Shown here piece by piece: positions 55,566-64,000 of a stretch of DNA of 64,000 nucleotides. The translations under genes and the position numbers were made by a program. The stretch lies in the NCBI GenBank assembly GCA_963826975.1, contig CAWGZJ010000003.1, positions 806,001-870,000 on the forward strand, in the 5' to 3' direction. Every line of letters starts with the position of its first letter. Position 1 is the stretch's first letter. The notes below the pieces were generated by a model. The model was not told where the DNA came from. It did not search any database and saw only the letters and a program-made list of their open reading frames with translations. This stretch comes from Palsa-883 sp963826975. Lineage in GTDB: Bacteria; Pseudomonadota; Alphaproteobacteria; Acetobacterales; Acetobacteraceae.

Positions 55566-57810
55566 GTGAACGCATCCAGAGCATTGGACCCGGCGGCGGC
55601 TGAACGCCAGCTGCTGGCCTCGGCGATCGAGCACCATAACGCGGGCCGGTGGCGGCCGGCCGACGAGTTGTACGGGCGTGTGGTCCGCATCAACCGCAGG
55701 AACCATGAGGCGCTGCATCGCTGGGCGTTGCTCAAGCAGGCCCAGGGGCAGCACCACGACGCGCTGCTGCTGCTGGACAAGGCGATCCACGTCAAGCCCA
55801 ACGTGGCGTTCGTGCATTGTCACCGTGGGTACGTCTTGCAGGACCTGGGGCGGCGGAAGGAGGCGATCGCCAGCCTGGAGCGGGCGGTCCGGCTGCAGCC
55901 GGATCTGGTTGACGCTCATATCGGGCTGGGCACGATCCATGCCGAGCTGGGCGACCTTGCGAGCGCGTCCGCCAGCTTCGACAAGGCGTCGGCGATCGAT
56001 CCGCGTGCGGTCGAAGCGATGCTGAACAAGGGCATCATGCTGGAGAAGCACGACCGGCTGGACGCGGCGATCGAGGCTTTCGACGCGGCGCTGCGCATTG
56101 CCCCGGGCGAGCCGAATATTCTCGACCGCAAGGCCGCGTGCCTGCGTCGGAAGGGTCAGGCCGCGCAGGCCCTGGCCATCTGCGACGCGGTGCTTGCGGT
56201 GCACCGGGATTTTGCCCCGGTGATATTCGAGAGGGGGGTGATCCTGGCCGAAAGCGGCGAGCCCGCCGACGCGATCGCGGCGTTCGAGCGGGCCTTGGCG
56301 ATGGGGCATCTGGCCGATGCCTGCCACTACAATATCGGCAATTGCCTGAAGGCGATGGGGGATCTGCCTGGCGCGCTGGCGGCGTATCAGCGCGCGGTCG
56401 CATTGCGCGCGGAGTATCCCGAGGCGTTCAACAACCTGGGGGATGTGCTGCGCAAGCTGCACCGGCCGGCCGAAGCGCTGGCGGCGTTCGAGCGATCAAT
56501 ATTGATCAAGTCAAGCTATACTGACGCCCTGATCAACCGAGCCGAGATGCTGCTCGAGCTCGATCGTGCGGCGGACGCATTTGCCGAGTACGATCGTCTC
56601 AGGGCGGCCTGCCCTGAACTCGGCGGACCTGTTCAACAGCCTGGGCAACACGGCGCACGCGCTGGGCCGCTACGACGAGGCTCTTGCCTGGTATGCCAAG
56701 GCGCTGTCGATCGACCCGAAGCACCATCACGCGATGAGCAATGCCGGCACGACCTTGCAGACGACCGGGCGGTTCGATGCGGCGCTGGAGCGCTTTGCGC
56801 AAGCGGTCGCGATCAAGCCGGACTTCGCGGAGGCGCACCTGAACGCCGGCCGGTGCCGACTGGAAGCAGGCGATTACGCTGCCGGCTGGCCGCTGTACGA
56901 GTGGCGGTGGAAGACCGTTCAAGGTGCGCCGGGCCGCCGGAGTTTCCCGCAGCCGCTGTGGCTGGGGGATCGCGACCTTGCCGGCAAGACCGTCCTGGTA
57001 TGGGCCGAACAGGGTTTCGGCGACATGCTGCAGAGCGTGCGCTATGCGCCACTGGTGGCCGCGCGCGGGGCACGCGTGGTCCTGCTGGTTCCGCCGCAGC
57101 TGCGGCCTCTGTTCGCGCGGATCGGCGGCGTGTCCGACGTGGTCGCATACGGCGCGGACCTGCCGGCGTTCGACCTGCATTGCCCGATGATGAGCCTGCC
57201 GCTGGCGTGCGGGACGACGCTCGAGACGGTGCCGGCCAACATCCCCTATCTGCTCGCCGACAGCGCGCGGGTCGCGGCCTGGCGCGAGCGGCTGTCGGGG
57301 CTGCCGGGCCTGAAGGTGGGACTGGTCTGGGCGGGCAGTCATCGCTACCTGCTGGACAGGCGCCGATCGATGGCGTTGGCGCAAATGGCACCGTTTGCCA
57401 CGGTCCGCGATGTCACGTTCGTGTCGCTGCAAAAGGACGAGCCGGCGCGGCAGGCGCGCGAGCCGCCCGCCGGCCTGACCCTTTGTGACTGGACCGGCGA
57501 GCTGGACGACTTCGACGATACCGCGGCGCTGATCACGGCGCTCGACCTGGTCATCAGTGTGGACACGGCGGTGGTTCACCTGACCGCCGGCCTGGGCAAG
57601 CCGGCCTGGGTGCTCAACCGCTACGACACCGATTGGCGCTGGCTGCAAGGTCGCGACGACAGTCCCTGGTATCCGTCGGTGCGGCTGTTCCGACAGGTTC
57701 AGCCGGGCGATTGGGGTTGCGTGGTCGAGCGGGTTCGCGCCGAACTGGAGCACGCCAGGGATGACCCGACGCGCGTGGCTGGGCGCGTCCAGCCGATCGG
57801 CACCCCATGA
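55566..57810 (+). pseudogene. TPR protein with C-terminal glycosyltransferase-like domain; one apparent frameshift
   Basis: Reading through one extra base gives 747 residues. About ten tetratricopeptide repeats fill residues 15-420 (for example HHDALLLLDKAIHVKPNVAF, EAIASLERAVRLQPDLVDAH, GALAAYQRAVALRAEYPEAF). Near 56610 the frame changes: DRLRAACP continues as NSADLFNSLGNTAHALGRYD. Then comes AGWPLYEWRWKTVQGAPGRR and a GT-B-like domain related to glycosyltransferase family 9 (GLKVGLVWAGSHRYLLDRRR, DLVISVDTAVVHLTAGLGKP, DWRWLQGRDDSPWYPSVRLF). Such proteins may glycosylate surface structures or flagellin, but activity is unproven. GTG 55566 is the best start. It overlaps the next, homologous gene by 4 bases. 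Confidence 0.85.
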
Positions 57811-59492
57811 GCAAGCGTAAACACCAGATCGAGGCGTTCTTTCGGCAAGGCCAGCAACTGCACGCGGCAGGTCGCCTGGGTGAGGCCGAACAGGTCTACC
57901 ATCAACTGCTGACCGCGGCGCCCGATCACGCCGACAGTCTGCACATGTTGGGGGTGCTCGCGTTGCAGACGGGGCGGCCCGATGCGGCGCTGCAGTGGGT
58001 CGACCGCGCGATCGCGCTGCACTCGCCGGCGGCCGGGCCCGGGGCCAAATCGGTTGTCCAACCGGTTGCGCAATCAGTGGCGATGTACCATGTGCATCGG
58101 GCGCATGCATTGCTCGCGCTTGGCCGACCGGGCGATGCGCTGGCGGCTTGCGAGCGGGCGCTGCTGCTACGCCGCAATTGTGCCGAGGCGTCGTTCGCGA
58201 TGGGCCATGCGCTCAGCGATCTGGGACAGCCGGAGCAGGCGATTGCCGCTTACCAGGCCGCCCATCGGCAGAACCCGAGACTGCCGGACCTGGACAACAG
58301 CCTGGCGCTGGCGCTGCGTGAAGCCAATCGGCTGGACGAGTCGGTCGCGCACCTCGATGCCGTGGTGCGGCACCAGCCGGGCGACACCCAGGCGCGCAAC
58401 AACCTGGCCGGCGTGCTGCGGGAACTGGGAAGGCTGGATGCGGCCGAGGCGATGTATCGCGCCGCGATCCGGCAGGCCCCGGATGATGCGTTGCCGCACG
58501 AGAACCTGGCCATCGTGCTGCTGCTGGCGGGCCGGCTGGCAGAGGGCTGGGCCGAGTCGGAGTGGCGCTGGCGGGGGCGTCCCGCGTTGGCGATGGGATT
58601 CACCCAGCCGCGCTGGGAGGGCGAACCGCTGAACGGCCGGACGCTGCTGGTTCACGCCGAGCAGGGCATCGGGTCCAACATCCAGTTCTGCCGCTACGTG
58701 GCTTTGCTTCCGCGGGATGCGCGGATCGTGCTGGCGGTGCAGCGCCCGCTGGTTCGGCTGATGGGGTCGCTCGGGCGTGGTATCCAGGTGGTGGCCATCG
58801 GCGATCCTCTGCCGCCGATTGATCTGCGCTGTCCGATGCTGAGCCTGCCGCGCGTGCTGCGGACTGACACGGTGGAGAATATTCCGGCCGACATCCCCTA
58901 TCTGCGCGCCGATCCGGTGGCCGTGGCGCGCTGGCTGCGGCGCACGCAGGCGCTGCCGGGGCTGCGCGTCGGACTGGTCTGGGCCGGCAACCCGGAGGAT
59001 GTCCGCATGGATCGGCGCCGTTCCATGCCGCTGGCGGGCCTGACGCCGCTGGCGGGCGTTCCGGCGGTGTCGCTGGTGTCGCTGCAGGTCGGCGACGCGG
59101 CTGGGCAATTGGTTGGCTCGCCAATGGCCGGGGTGGCGCATGACTGGACGGCGGAGTTGTCCGACTTTGCGGAGACGGCGGCACTGATCGAGGCACTGGA
59201 CCTGGTGATCGGCGTCGATACGGCGGTGGTGCATCTGGCCGGCGCGCTTGGCAAGCCGGTCTGGTTGCTGAACCGGTTCGACACCTGCTGGCGCTGGCTG
59301 CTCGGGCGTGATGACAGCCCCTGGTATCCGACGCTCCGGCAGTTTCGCCAGCCGGGCGCGGGTGATTGGCAGGGTGTGGTGGAGCGGGTTCGCGCGGCGC
59401 TGACGGCGGAGGCGGCGCGGCCGGACGCGCGGGGTGTGGAGCGTGCTGGGGACGTGCGGCACGACGCTGTGGCCGAGACACCACGATGCTGA
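57807..59492 (+). CDS. TPR protein with C-terminal glycosyltransferase-like domain
   Basis: A 561-residue paralogue of the preceding gene. Roughly six TPR units (GRLGEAEQVYHQLLTAAPDH, GRPGDALAACERALLLRRNC, GRLDAAEAMYRAAIRQAPDD) are followed by LAEGWAESEWRWRGRPALAM and the same GT9-like domain: LLVHAEQGIGSNIQFCRYVA, LPGLRVGLVWAGNPEDVRMD, LDLVIGVDTAVVHLAGALGK and NRFDTCWRWLLGRDDSPWYP. The ATG overlaps the previous stop as ATGA. The pair looks like a tandem duplication in which repeat number diverged. Function is probably sugar transfer or export-related scaffolding; donor and acceptor unknown. Confidence 0.88.
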   Translation: MSKRKHQIEAFFRQGQQLHAAGRLGEAEQVYHQLLTAAPDHADSLHMLGVLALQTGRPDAALQWVDRAIALHSPAAGPGAKSVVQPVAQSVAMYHVHRAHALLALGRPGDALAACERALLLRRNCAEASFAMGHALSDLGQPEQAIAAYQAAHRQNPRLPDLDNSLALALREANRLDESVAHLDAVVRHQPGDTQARNNLAGVLRELGRLDAAEAMYRAAIRQAPDDALPHENLAIVLLLAGRLAEGWAESEWRWRGRPALAMGFTQPRWEGEPLNGRTLLVHAEQGIGSNIQFCRYVALLPRDARIVLAVQRPLVRLMGSLGRGIQVVAIGDPLPPIDLRCPMLSLPRVLRTDTVENIPADIPYLRADPVAVARWLRRTQALPGLRVGLVWAGNPEDVRMDRRRSMPLAGLTPLAGVPAVSLVSLQVGDAAGQLVGSPMAGVAHDWTAELSDFAETAALIEALDLVIGVDTAVVHLAGALGKPVWLLNRFDTCWRWLLGRDDSPWYPTLRQFRQPGAGDWQGVVERVRAALTAEAARPDARGVERAGDVRHDAVAETPRC

Positions 59493-59580
59493 TCCGCCGG
59501 CGGGTGCTGGCGTTTTACTCAGCGGTGTGGGGGGCCTTATCCAACGGTGCAGCGGACGTTATCCAACCGCGCGCCGGCTG

Positions 59581-60327
59581 TTACGGTTGGTCCGACAACG
59601 CCTCGATTGCACCGGCTTGGCGGCACAGGTTGCGCGGCAGCCGCCGAACCGACGCGCCGCTGATGCCGCCCAGCGCCGCTACGTGCAATGCCGACTTGGG
59701 CAGCACCGATTTGGCCGGCGGCGATTTGGCCGGCGCCGGCACGCGCAGCGCCGAGTTGCGTGGCGTCGCCACGTGCGGCGTCGCCACGTGTAGCGCCGTC
59801 TGGGGTTGCGTCGCTTTCGGGGACGCAGCGCCACGTGCCAGCCGCGCCCAGCGCAGCGGGCCCAGCGCCGCAGCGTCGGGATGGCTTTTGGTGGCGAAGG
59901 CCGGGGACAGAAAGGCCAGGACCGCCCCGGCCCGCGCGGCGCGGCGCAGGTCCGCCCCGCTGTGCGCCGAACTGGTCAGCAGCGTCCCCTGCCGCCGCGG
60001 CGCAATCGGCGCCCCGGCCGGCCACCTGCCGCCACGCAGATGCATCCCGGCGCCCAATGCGGCAGCGAGCCTGGGGTCGCCCGCCACCACCAGCTTCAGC
60101 CGTCGCGCCCGGCACATGCGTGCGAGGTCACGGCCCAGCGCGGCACGTTCCGGGTCCGCATCATGCCGCAGCACCACGCCGGCCAGGCCCTTCGGCAGGC
60201 GCGCTACCACCGGACGCGGATCGGCCAGCCGACGTGCGTCGGTGAACAGCCACAGCGGCGGGAGGCAAGGCGGGCAGTTCCGCCGGCGCGATACCGCCCG
60301 CGCCCAGGCCAGCAACTTTGCATCCAT
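59581..60327 (-). CDS. Thiamine-phosphate-synthase/TenI-like protein with low-complexity insert
   Basis: A 248-residue TIM-barrel protein of the ThiE/TenI group: LPPLWLFTDARRLADPR, GLAGVVLRHDADPERAAL, LKLVVAGDPRLAAALGAGMH and SSAHSGADLRRAARAGAVLA followed by FLSPAFATKSHPDAAALGPL, the usual 'SPVF.T.SHPGA..LG' signature. After that a Ala/Pro/Lys-rich insert (HVATPHVATP, VPAPAKSPPAKS) precedes the final VAALGGISGASVRRL barrel strand. Such standalone TenI-like proteins are often not true thiamine enzymes, so the function stays open. It converges with the TPR pair and has a probable start at ATG 60327. Confidence 0.78.
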   Translation of the reverse strand: MDAKLLAWARAVSRRRNCPPCLPPLWLFTDARRLADPRPVVARLPKGLAGVVLRHDADPERAALGRDLARMCRARRLKLVVAGDPRLAAALGAGMHLRGGRWPAGAPIAPRRQGTLLTSSAHSGADLRRAARAGAVLAFLSPAFATKSHPDAAALGPLRWARLARGAASPKATQPQTALHVATPHVATPRNSALRVPAPAKSPPAKSVLPKSALHVAALGGISGASVRRLPRNLCRQAGAIEALSDQP

Positions 60328-60531
60328 CGGGCGTCCTTTTGTTCGGGCTTCACCGGCGGTGTCGTTGCGCCCCGGTCGTGCATCACGTCGATCGTTCGCA
60401 AGACTGGTGTGACAGTGTGCAACAGCGGAAGGAGCCGCGCGACAACATCGGCAAATGCTGCCGGGATCACTCACCGGGGCGCCGTGGTGACGGTCCGGCA
60501 ACCAGCGCGGGCTGCGGCCCAAGCCGCAAGG

Positions 60532-62112
60532 TCACGCGCGGCGGACGTTCCAGAACGTTGCGAAGCCGCTCAGCACGCCGGTCAGGCTCGTGCGGTAGGC
60601 GGTCGGTTGGAAATATTGGCCGAGCGGGATCATCGGCAGGTCGATAAACGCCTGGCGCTGGATCACTTCGCACAGCATCTTCTGCGCGGCGAGGTCCGGC
60701 GCTTCCAGCCAGGCACTACGAAGTTGTTCGAGGCGCGGGCCGGTGGGCCAGCCAAAATACGCTTGCGGCCCGGTCCGCAACAACCCGGAGACCACCGGAT
60801 TGAACTGCGTCAGTCCGGGTCCCGGCATGATCCAGATGTTCCACCCGCCAGCTTCCTCGGGATCCTTCTTCATCCGCCGCTGCGCGACCATGCCCCAATC
60901 CATCGCGAGGTAATCGACGTTCATGCCGATCCGGCGCAGCATGTCGGCGCAGACGTCCGATGCCGCCTTCGCCGTCGGCACGTCGGAGGCAACCAGGATG
61001 CCGACCTTCTCACCACGATAGCCGGCATCCGCGAGCGCCTGTCTGATCTCGGCGGGGTCGTGCTTGCCATGCAGCACATCCAGCCCCGCGGTGTTGGCCA
61101 TTGGGGAGCCGATGGTGAAGAAGCCGAAATCGGTGCGCCACAGTGTCGGATCGGCGCCGGCGATGGCGACCATGTAGTCTTCCTGGTTCACCGCGCGCAG
61201 CACGGCTTGGCGGATCGCCGGCTTGTCGAACGGCGGGATCGCCTGGTTCATCCGGATGTTGCAGGTCAGGCCGGTCTCGTCGAGCACCGCGACCTTAAGG
61301 TCGTGCGCCTGGCGCAGCAGCGGCACGAGATCGATGTTGACGTATTCCCAACGATCCGCCTCGGCGTTCTGCAGCGCGGCCGCTGCCGTCGCGGCATCGG
61401 GGATCACGCTCCATTCGATACGATCGAAGTGCGCGATCTTCGGCCCCGCGGTCCATTCCAGCTTGCCGTCGGCGCGCGGGCGATACGCCTGGTTTCGCTC
61501 GTAGACCACGCGGGCGCCGGAAACGCGCTCATCGGCCTTGTAGCGATACGGGCCACTGCCGATCATTTCGGTGACCTGCTTGAACGGATCGGTGTGGGCC
61601 AGCCGCTCGGGCATGATCGCGCACATGAAGGACGAGGTGCTCGCGAGCGCGTCCGGCAGCAGCGGAAACGGGCGCTTGAGGCGGAATTGGATGGTGCGGT
61701 CGTCGGGCGCAGAGAGTTCGTCAGTTGCCGCGATCAGCGCCTGGCCCATGCTGTCGCGGGCACAGAACCGATTGATGCTGGCGACGCAATCGCGGGCGAG
61801 GACGGGCGAGCCGTCGTGGAAGGCCAGGCCAGGGCGCAGACGGAGTTGCCAGAGCCTGCCTTCATTCTCGATGGTTGCGCCGTCGATCATTTGCGGCTGT
61901 GGTTTGTACTGGCCGTCGATGCCGTACAGCGTGTCGAAGACGAGGTAGCCATGGGTGCGGACGTTGGCGGCGGGGATCCAGGCGGGATCGATCGAGTTCA
62001 GCTCGGATTGCGGAATGAAACGCATCACGCGGGTGCTCTCGGCCGCGACGAGGTTCGGTGCGGCGAGCGCGACGGTGGCAGCGCCTGCAAGCACATTCCG
62101 GCGCGAAATCAT
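60532..62112 (-). CDS. Peptide-type ABC substrate-binding protein with Tat-like signal
   Basis: A 526-residue SBP_bac_5 protein. The start MISRRNVLAGAATVALAAPN is a twin-arginine-type signal. The mature part has SELNSIDPAWIPAANVRTHG, VFDTLYGIDGQYKPQPQMID, LRLRPGLAFHDGSPVLARDC, EMIGSGPYRYKADERV and the late VDYLAMDWGMVAQRRMKKDP. This subgroup is frequent next to amidohydrolase and amino-acid enzymes in alphaproteobacteria. Its ATG follows GAGAGGA. No permease genes are visible here, but the left neighbour is unrelated and the right-hand genes are enzymes on the same strand, suggesting it takes up their substrate. Confidence 0.92.
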   Translation of the reverse strand: MISRRNVLAGAATVALAAPNLVAAESTRVMRFIPQSELNSIDPAWIPAANVRTHGYLVFDTLYGIDGQYKPQPQMIDGATIENEGRLWQLRLRPGLAFHDGSPVLARDCVASINRFCARDSMGQALIAATDELSAPDDRTIQFRLKRPFPLLPDALASTSSFMCAIMPERLAHTDPFKQVTEMIGSGPYRYKADERVSGARVVYERNQAYRPRADGKLEWTAGPKIAHFDRIEWSVIPDAATAAAALQNAEADRWEYVNIDLVPLLRQAHDLKVAVLDETGLTCNIRMNQAIPPFDKPAIRQAVLRAVNQEDYMVAIAGADPTLWRTDFGFFTIGSPMANTAGLDVLHGKHDPAEIRQALADAGYRGEKVGILVASDVPTAKAASDVCADMLRRIGMNVDYLAMDWGMVAQRRMKKDPEEAGGWNIWIMPGPGLTQFNPVVSGLLRTGPQAYFGWPTGPRLEQLRSAWLEAPDLAAQKMLCEVIQRQAFIDLPMIPLGQYFQPTAYRTSLTGVLSGFATFWNVRRA

Positions 62113-62214
62113 GACGGTCCTCTCACGTCGATGTTGGGGGGGCCGGCGAAGCGGGGGCCGGCGGCGCAGGGGCCGGCGAAATGGGCGACCGTTGCGCTAC
62201 GCGGGGCCGGTCCG

Positions 62215-63324
62215 TTACTTGATGCGGCCGCGCGCTGCGACCGGCCAGATCGCCTCGATCCGACCGTCGCGCACCGCAACGATCTCCTCGTGCAGGTGCA
62301 CGGTGGTGTCGCCATAGCCGACCACGAACAGCAGCTTGTCGCCGACCGCCGGCGTGTCGCTCGGCGCGTCCAGGTGCACGGTCGTGTGTTCCGCCGAAAG
62401 CTGAACGCGGCTCCCGCCTGTCAGGCCGAGCGGCGCTGGCACCGCGCCGTCGCTGCTCATGGCCTTCTTGCCGGCATCGAGGATGATGCGTGTTGGCGTG
62501 GGCCGGCTGGTGACGCTGGCCAGCAGGTGCAGGGCGGGTGGAAAATCCAGATGGAACCGCTCGCGATACAACATGTCGCTGAAGATCGCGCCGCCTGCCT
62601 CGATTTCGGTGATCCCCGGCTGCATTGCGCAATGCGGCAGGGTACCGCTGCCGCCGCAACTTACGATGTCGATCCGATGCCCGGCCTGGCGGCAGGCATC
62701 GGCGCTGGCGGTGAACTGGGCGACCGCCTCGCGCACCACGCGCGCCTTTTCGACGGGATCGGCGATGGCGGTGGCCTGACTCTCCCAGGTCATCAAGCCC
62801 ACAAGCCGCACGCCTTTCATGCCGGCAACGGCATCGGCCAGTGCCACCACCGGCGCGCCCGGGGCGACGCCGGCGCGGTTCATGCCGACATTCACCTCGA
62901 TCACCACTGGCACGGTCACCCCGGCGCGGTCGGCCGCCGCGGCGATCGGGGCACAGTTCGCTACGGAGTTGATACCGACCATGACCTCGGCAACCGCTTG
63001 CAGCGCCACCAGGCGCGCGATCTTCGGCGCGCCGACGATCTCGTTGGCGATCAGGATGCTGCGCACGCCGGCCGCGGCCATGACCTCGGCTTCGCCGACC
63101 TTGGCGCAGGTGATGCCGATGGCACCGGCCGCCAGCTCCTTGCGCACGATCTCGACGGTTTTGTTGCCTTTTACGTGCGGGCGCCAGTTGACGCCGTTGT
63201 CGCGGCACAGCTTGGCGATGCGCGCGATGTTGGCCTCGACGACATCGAGATCGACGATCAGTGCGGGCGTGTCGAGCGCGGTCACGGTCTGGCCGAGCAA
63301 CGGGTTGGTGGCGACGTCATTCAT
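62215..63324 (-). CDS. PLP-dependent D-threonine aldolase / DSD1-type enzyme
   Basis: A 369-residue fold-type III PLP enzyme. The PLP lysine lies in NWRPHVKGNKTVEIVRKELA; further family marks are AIGITCAKVGEAEVMAAAGV, VVIEVNVGMNRAGV, IVSCGGSGTLPHCA and, at the end, GDTTVHLHEEIVAVRDG where the His residues bind the metal ion in D-threonine aldolases and D-serine dehydratases. It would cleave or deaminate D-beta-hydroxy amino acids. ATG 63324 is preceded by GGAG. It sits between a binding-protein gene and a formamidase-like gene in the same direction. Confidence 0.9.
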   Translation of the reverse strand: MNDVATNPLLGQTVTALDTPALIVDLDVVEANIARIAKLCRDNGVNWRPHVKGNKTVEIVRKELAAGAIGITCAKVGEAEVMAAAGVRSILIANEIVGAPKIARLVALQAVAEVMVGINSVANCAPIAAAADRAGVTVPVVIEVNVGMNRAGVAPGAPVVALADAVAGMKGVRLVGLMTWESQATAIADPVEKARVVREAVAQFTASADACRQAGHRIDIVSCGGSGTLPHCAMQPGITEIEAGGAIFSDMLYRERFHLDFPPALHLLASVTSRPTPTRIILDAGKKAMSSDGAVPAPLGLTGGSRVQLSAEHTTVHLDAPSDTPAVGDKLLFVVGYGDTTVHLHEEIVAVRDGRIEAIWPVAARGRIK

Positions 63325-63429
63325 GGTGTCATCTCCAGGATCACGGGCGTGGCGGCGCCACTATCTTGTAGGCCATCTCGTAGCACCGGTTGGCGTGCAG
63401 CACGAGATCGTCGCGTCAGCGCAGGCGCA

Positions 63430-64000
63430 TCACCGCGTCAATACTGCCGGCAACTCGAACGGCGCGGGATCGGCGAAGCGGCGGACGACATTGGCTGTGA
63501 GCTGCCCGAGCGGGCTGGTACCGCCGTCGACCATGAGGCTGCCCGCATAGGTCATCGAGCCGACCGAAAACACCGCACCGCCAGCAGCGGTTTCAAGGAA
63601 GGTCATATCGGCACAGGACCAGTCCTCCTGCGGCAGCGGATGGCGGTGCACCAGCATGTCCTCGTTCACCCACCCGTAATCCGGATGAATGACGACGGCC
63701 TTTGCCACCACGAGCGCATGTGGCGGCGTGCCATATTTTGGATTGACGCTGTCCAGCTCGTGGCCAGCCGCGCCGCCGCCCATGTAGCCCGCGTCACCGA
63801 ATATCGTGCCGGCGCGCGTGTCGAGGCCCGCGGTCATGAAGGCCACGCGCGGATCGCTGATACCGCCAACGAAACGATATGGGAAGCCCAGGTGACGGCC
63901 CTGGGTGGAAAAGCTGATGCCAACGAGCTTGTGGCTCGAGCGGCCAATGCGCCGCCACAGTCCGCCATAGCCGCCACCGAACGCATGATAGCTCTCGCCG
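63430..64000 (-). CDS. N,N-dimethylformamidase large-subunit-like protein, N-terminus cut by window edge
   Basis: The C-terminal 190 residues of a longer protein enter from the right edge. The text SYHAFGGGYGGLWRRIGRSS, KLVGISFSTQGRHLGFPYRF, FGDAGYMGGGAAGHELDSVN and KYGTPPHALVVAKAV agrees with the C-terminal part of N,N-dimethylformamidase beta-subunit-like proteins (usual order: 'GLWR..GR.P..LVG..F..QG', 'GGAAG.E.D', 'GTPPHALVLA'). Many such relatives are of unknown substrate. The stop is at 63430, and 105 bases without features separate it from the PLP enzyme gene downstream. Confidence 0.78.
   Translation of the reverse strand, partial: GESYHAFGGGYGGLWRRIGRSSHKLVGISFSTQGRHLGFPYRFVGGISDPRVAFMTAGLDTRAGTIFGDAGYMGGGAAGHELDSVNPKYGTPPHALVVAKAVVIHPDYGWVNEDMLVHRHPLPQEDWSCADMTFLETAAGGAVFSVGSMTYAGSLMVDGGTSPLGQLTANVVRRFADPAPFELPAVLTR

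Overview
This is a GC-rich, gene-dense segment of what is most likely an alphaproteobacterial chromosome. Family content (an HGGxSTG-type protein, twin-arginine substrate-binding proteins, the phn gene order) fits Rhodospirillales, probably Acetobacteraceae; this is inference from gene content, not a taxonomic search. A dispersed REP-like palindrome family, two full insertion sequences, an ISL3 remnant and several low-complexity tracts punctuate the window.

Layout. (1) Positions 1-15548, minus strand: a compact operon for an extracellular contractile injection system (eCIS; Afp/PVC/MAC-type phage-tail-like particle). In transcription order it encodes sheath, tube, a CxxC-containing baseplate-associated protein, a conserved accessory protein, a DUF4255 terminator protein, an AAA+ ATPase, a repeat-tailed small protein, a split tube-adaptor/LysM pair, hub, spike, PAAR-like tip, gp25-like wedge and two large baseplate-J-like proteins, the last running off the left edge. 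Most joints are 4-base ATGA/GTGA overlaps. Fibre and tape-measure genes are not in the window and are probably further left. (2) Positions 16489-19525, plus strand: a large DUF4157 (eCIS-associated zincin-like) protein with two hydrolase-like domains, the likely payload, carrying one apparent single-base frameshift. It is followed by tRNA-Leu(CAA) and a decayed 5' half of a second tRNA-Leu, so the eCIS block looks like an island abutting the 3' end of a tRNA gene. (3) 20073-23623: an amino-acid-type ABC substrate-binding protein and a frameshifted chemoreceptor. (4) 23710-24844: tRNA-Asn and small unknown ORFs of probable mobile-element origin. (5) 24845-35599: AraC-type regulator, then a complete C-P lyase locus: phnF and a second phnM on the minus strand, and phnG-H-I-J-K-L-M plus a DUF1045 2H phosphoesterase on the plus strand, with phnN convergent. 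A perfect palindrome in the phnF/phnG intergenic gap is a candidate PhnF operator. No phnCDE transporter is present here.

(6) 35772-45435: gamma-glutamyltransferase-family protein, an M20 amidohydrolase and a dipeptide-type ABC importer (one ATPase, two permeases, binding protein), plausibly for import and cleavage of peptides or gamma-glutamyl/carbamoyl compounds. An IS110-family element sits between the binding protein and the permeases. (7) 45551-52384: Tat-exported beta-carbonic anhydrase, a frameshifted DegP/Q-type protease, an IS4-family element inserted in a REP palindrome, a lipoprotein hydrolase and a small membrane protein. (8) 52805-59492: two low-complexity proteins (one HGGxSTG type) with a 165-bp tandem repeat array, and two TPR-plus-glycosyltransferase-like proteins. 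(9) 59581-64000: a TenI-like protein, a second peptide-type binding protein, a D-threonine-aldolase/DSD1-type PLP enzyme and the C-terminal part of an N,N-dimethylformamidase-like protein.

Caution: at least five otherwise well-conserved genes (DUF4157 protein, chemoreceptor, PhnJ, DegP-like, TPR protein) each contain one frame change; four of the five are exactly explained by a single extra base. This could be sequence error rather than biology and affects how those genes should be read.
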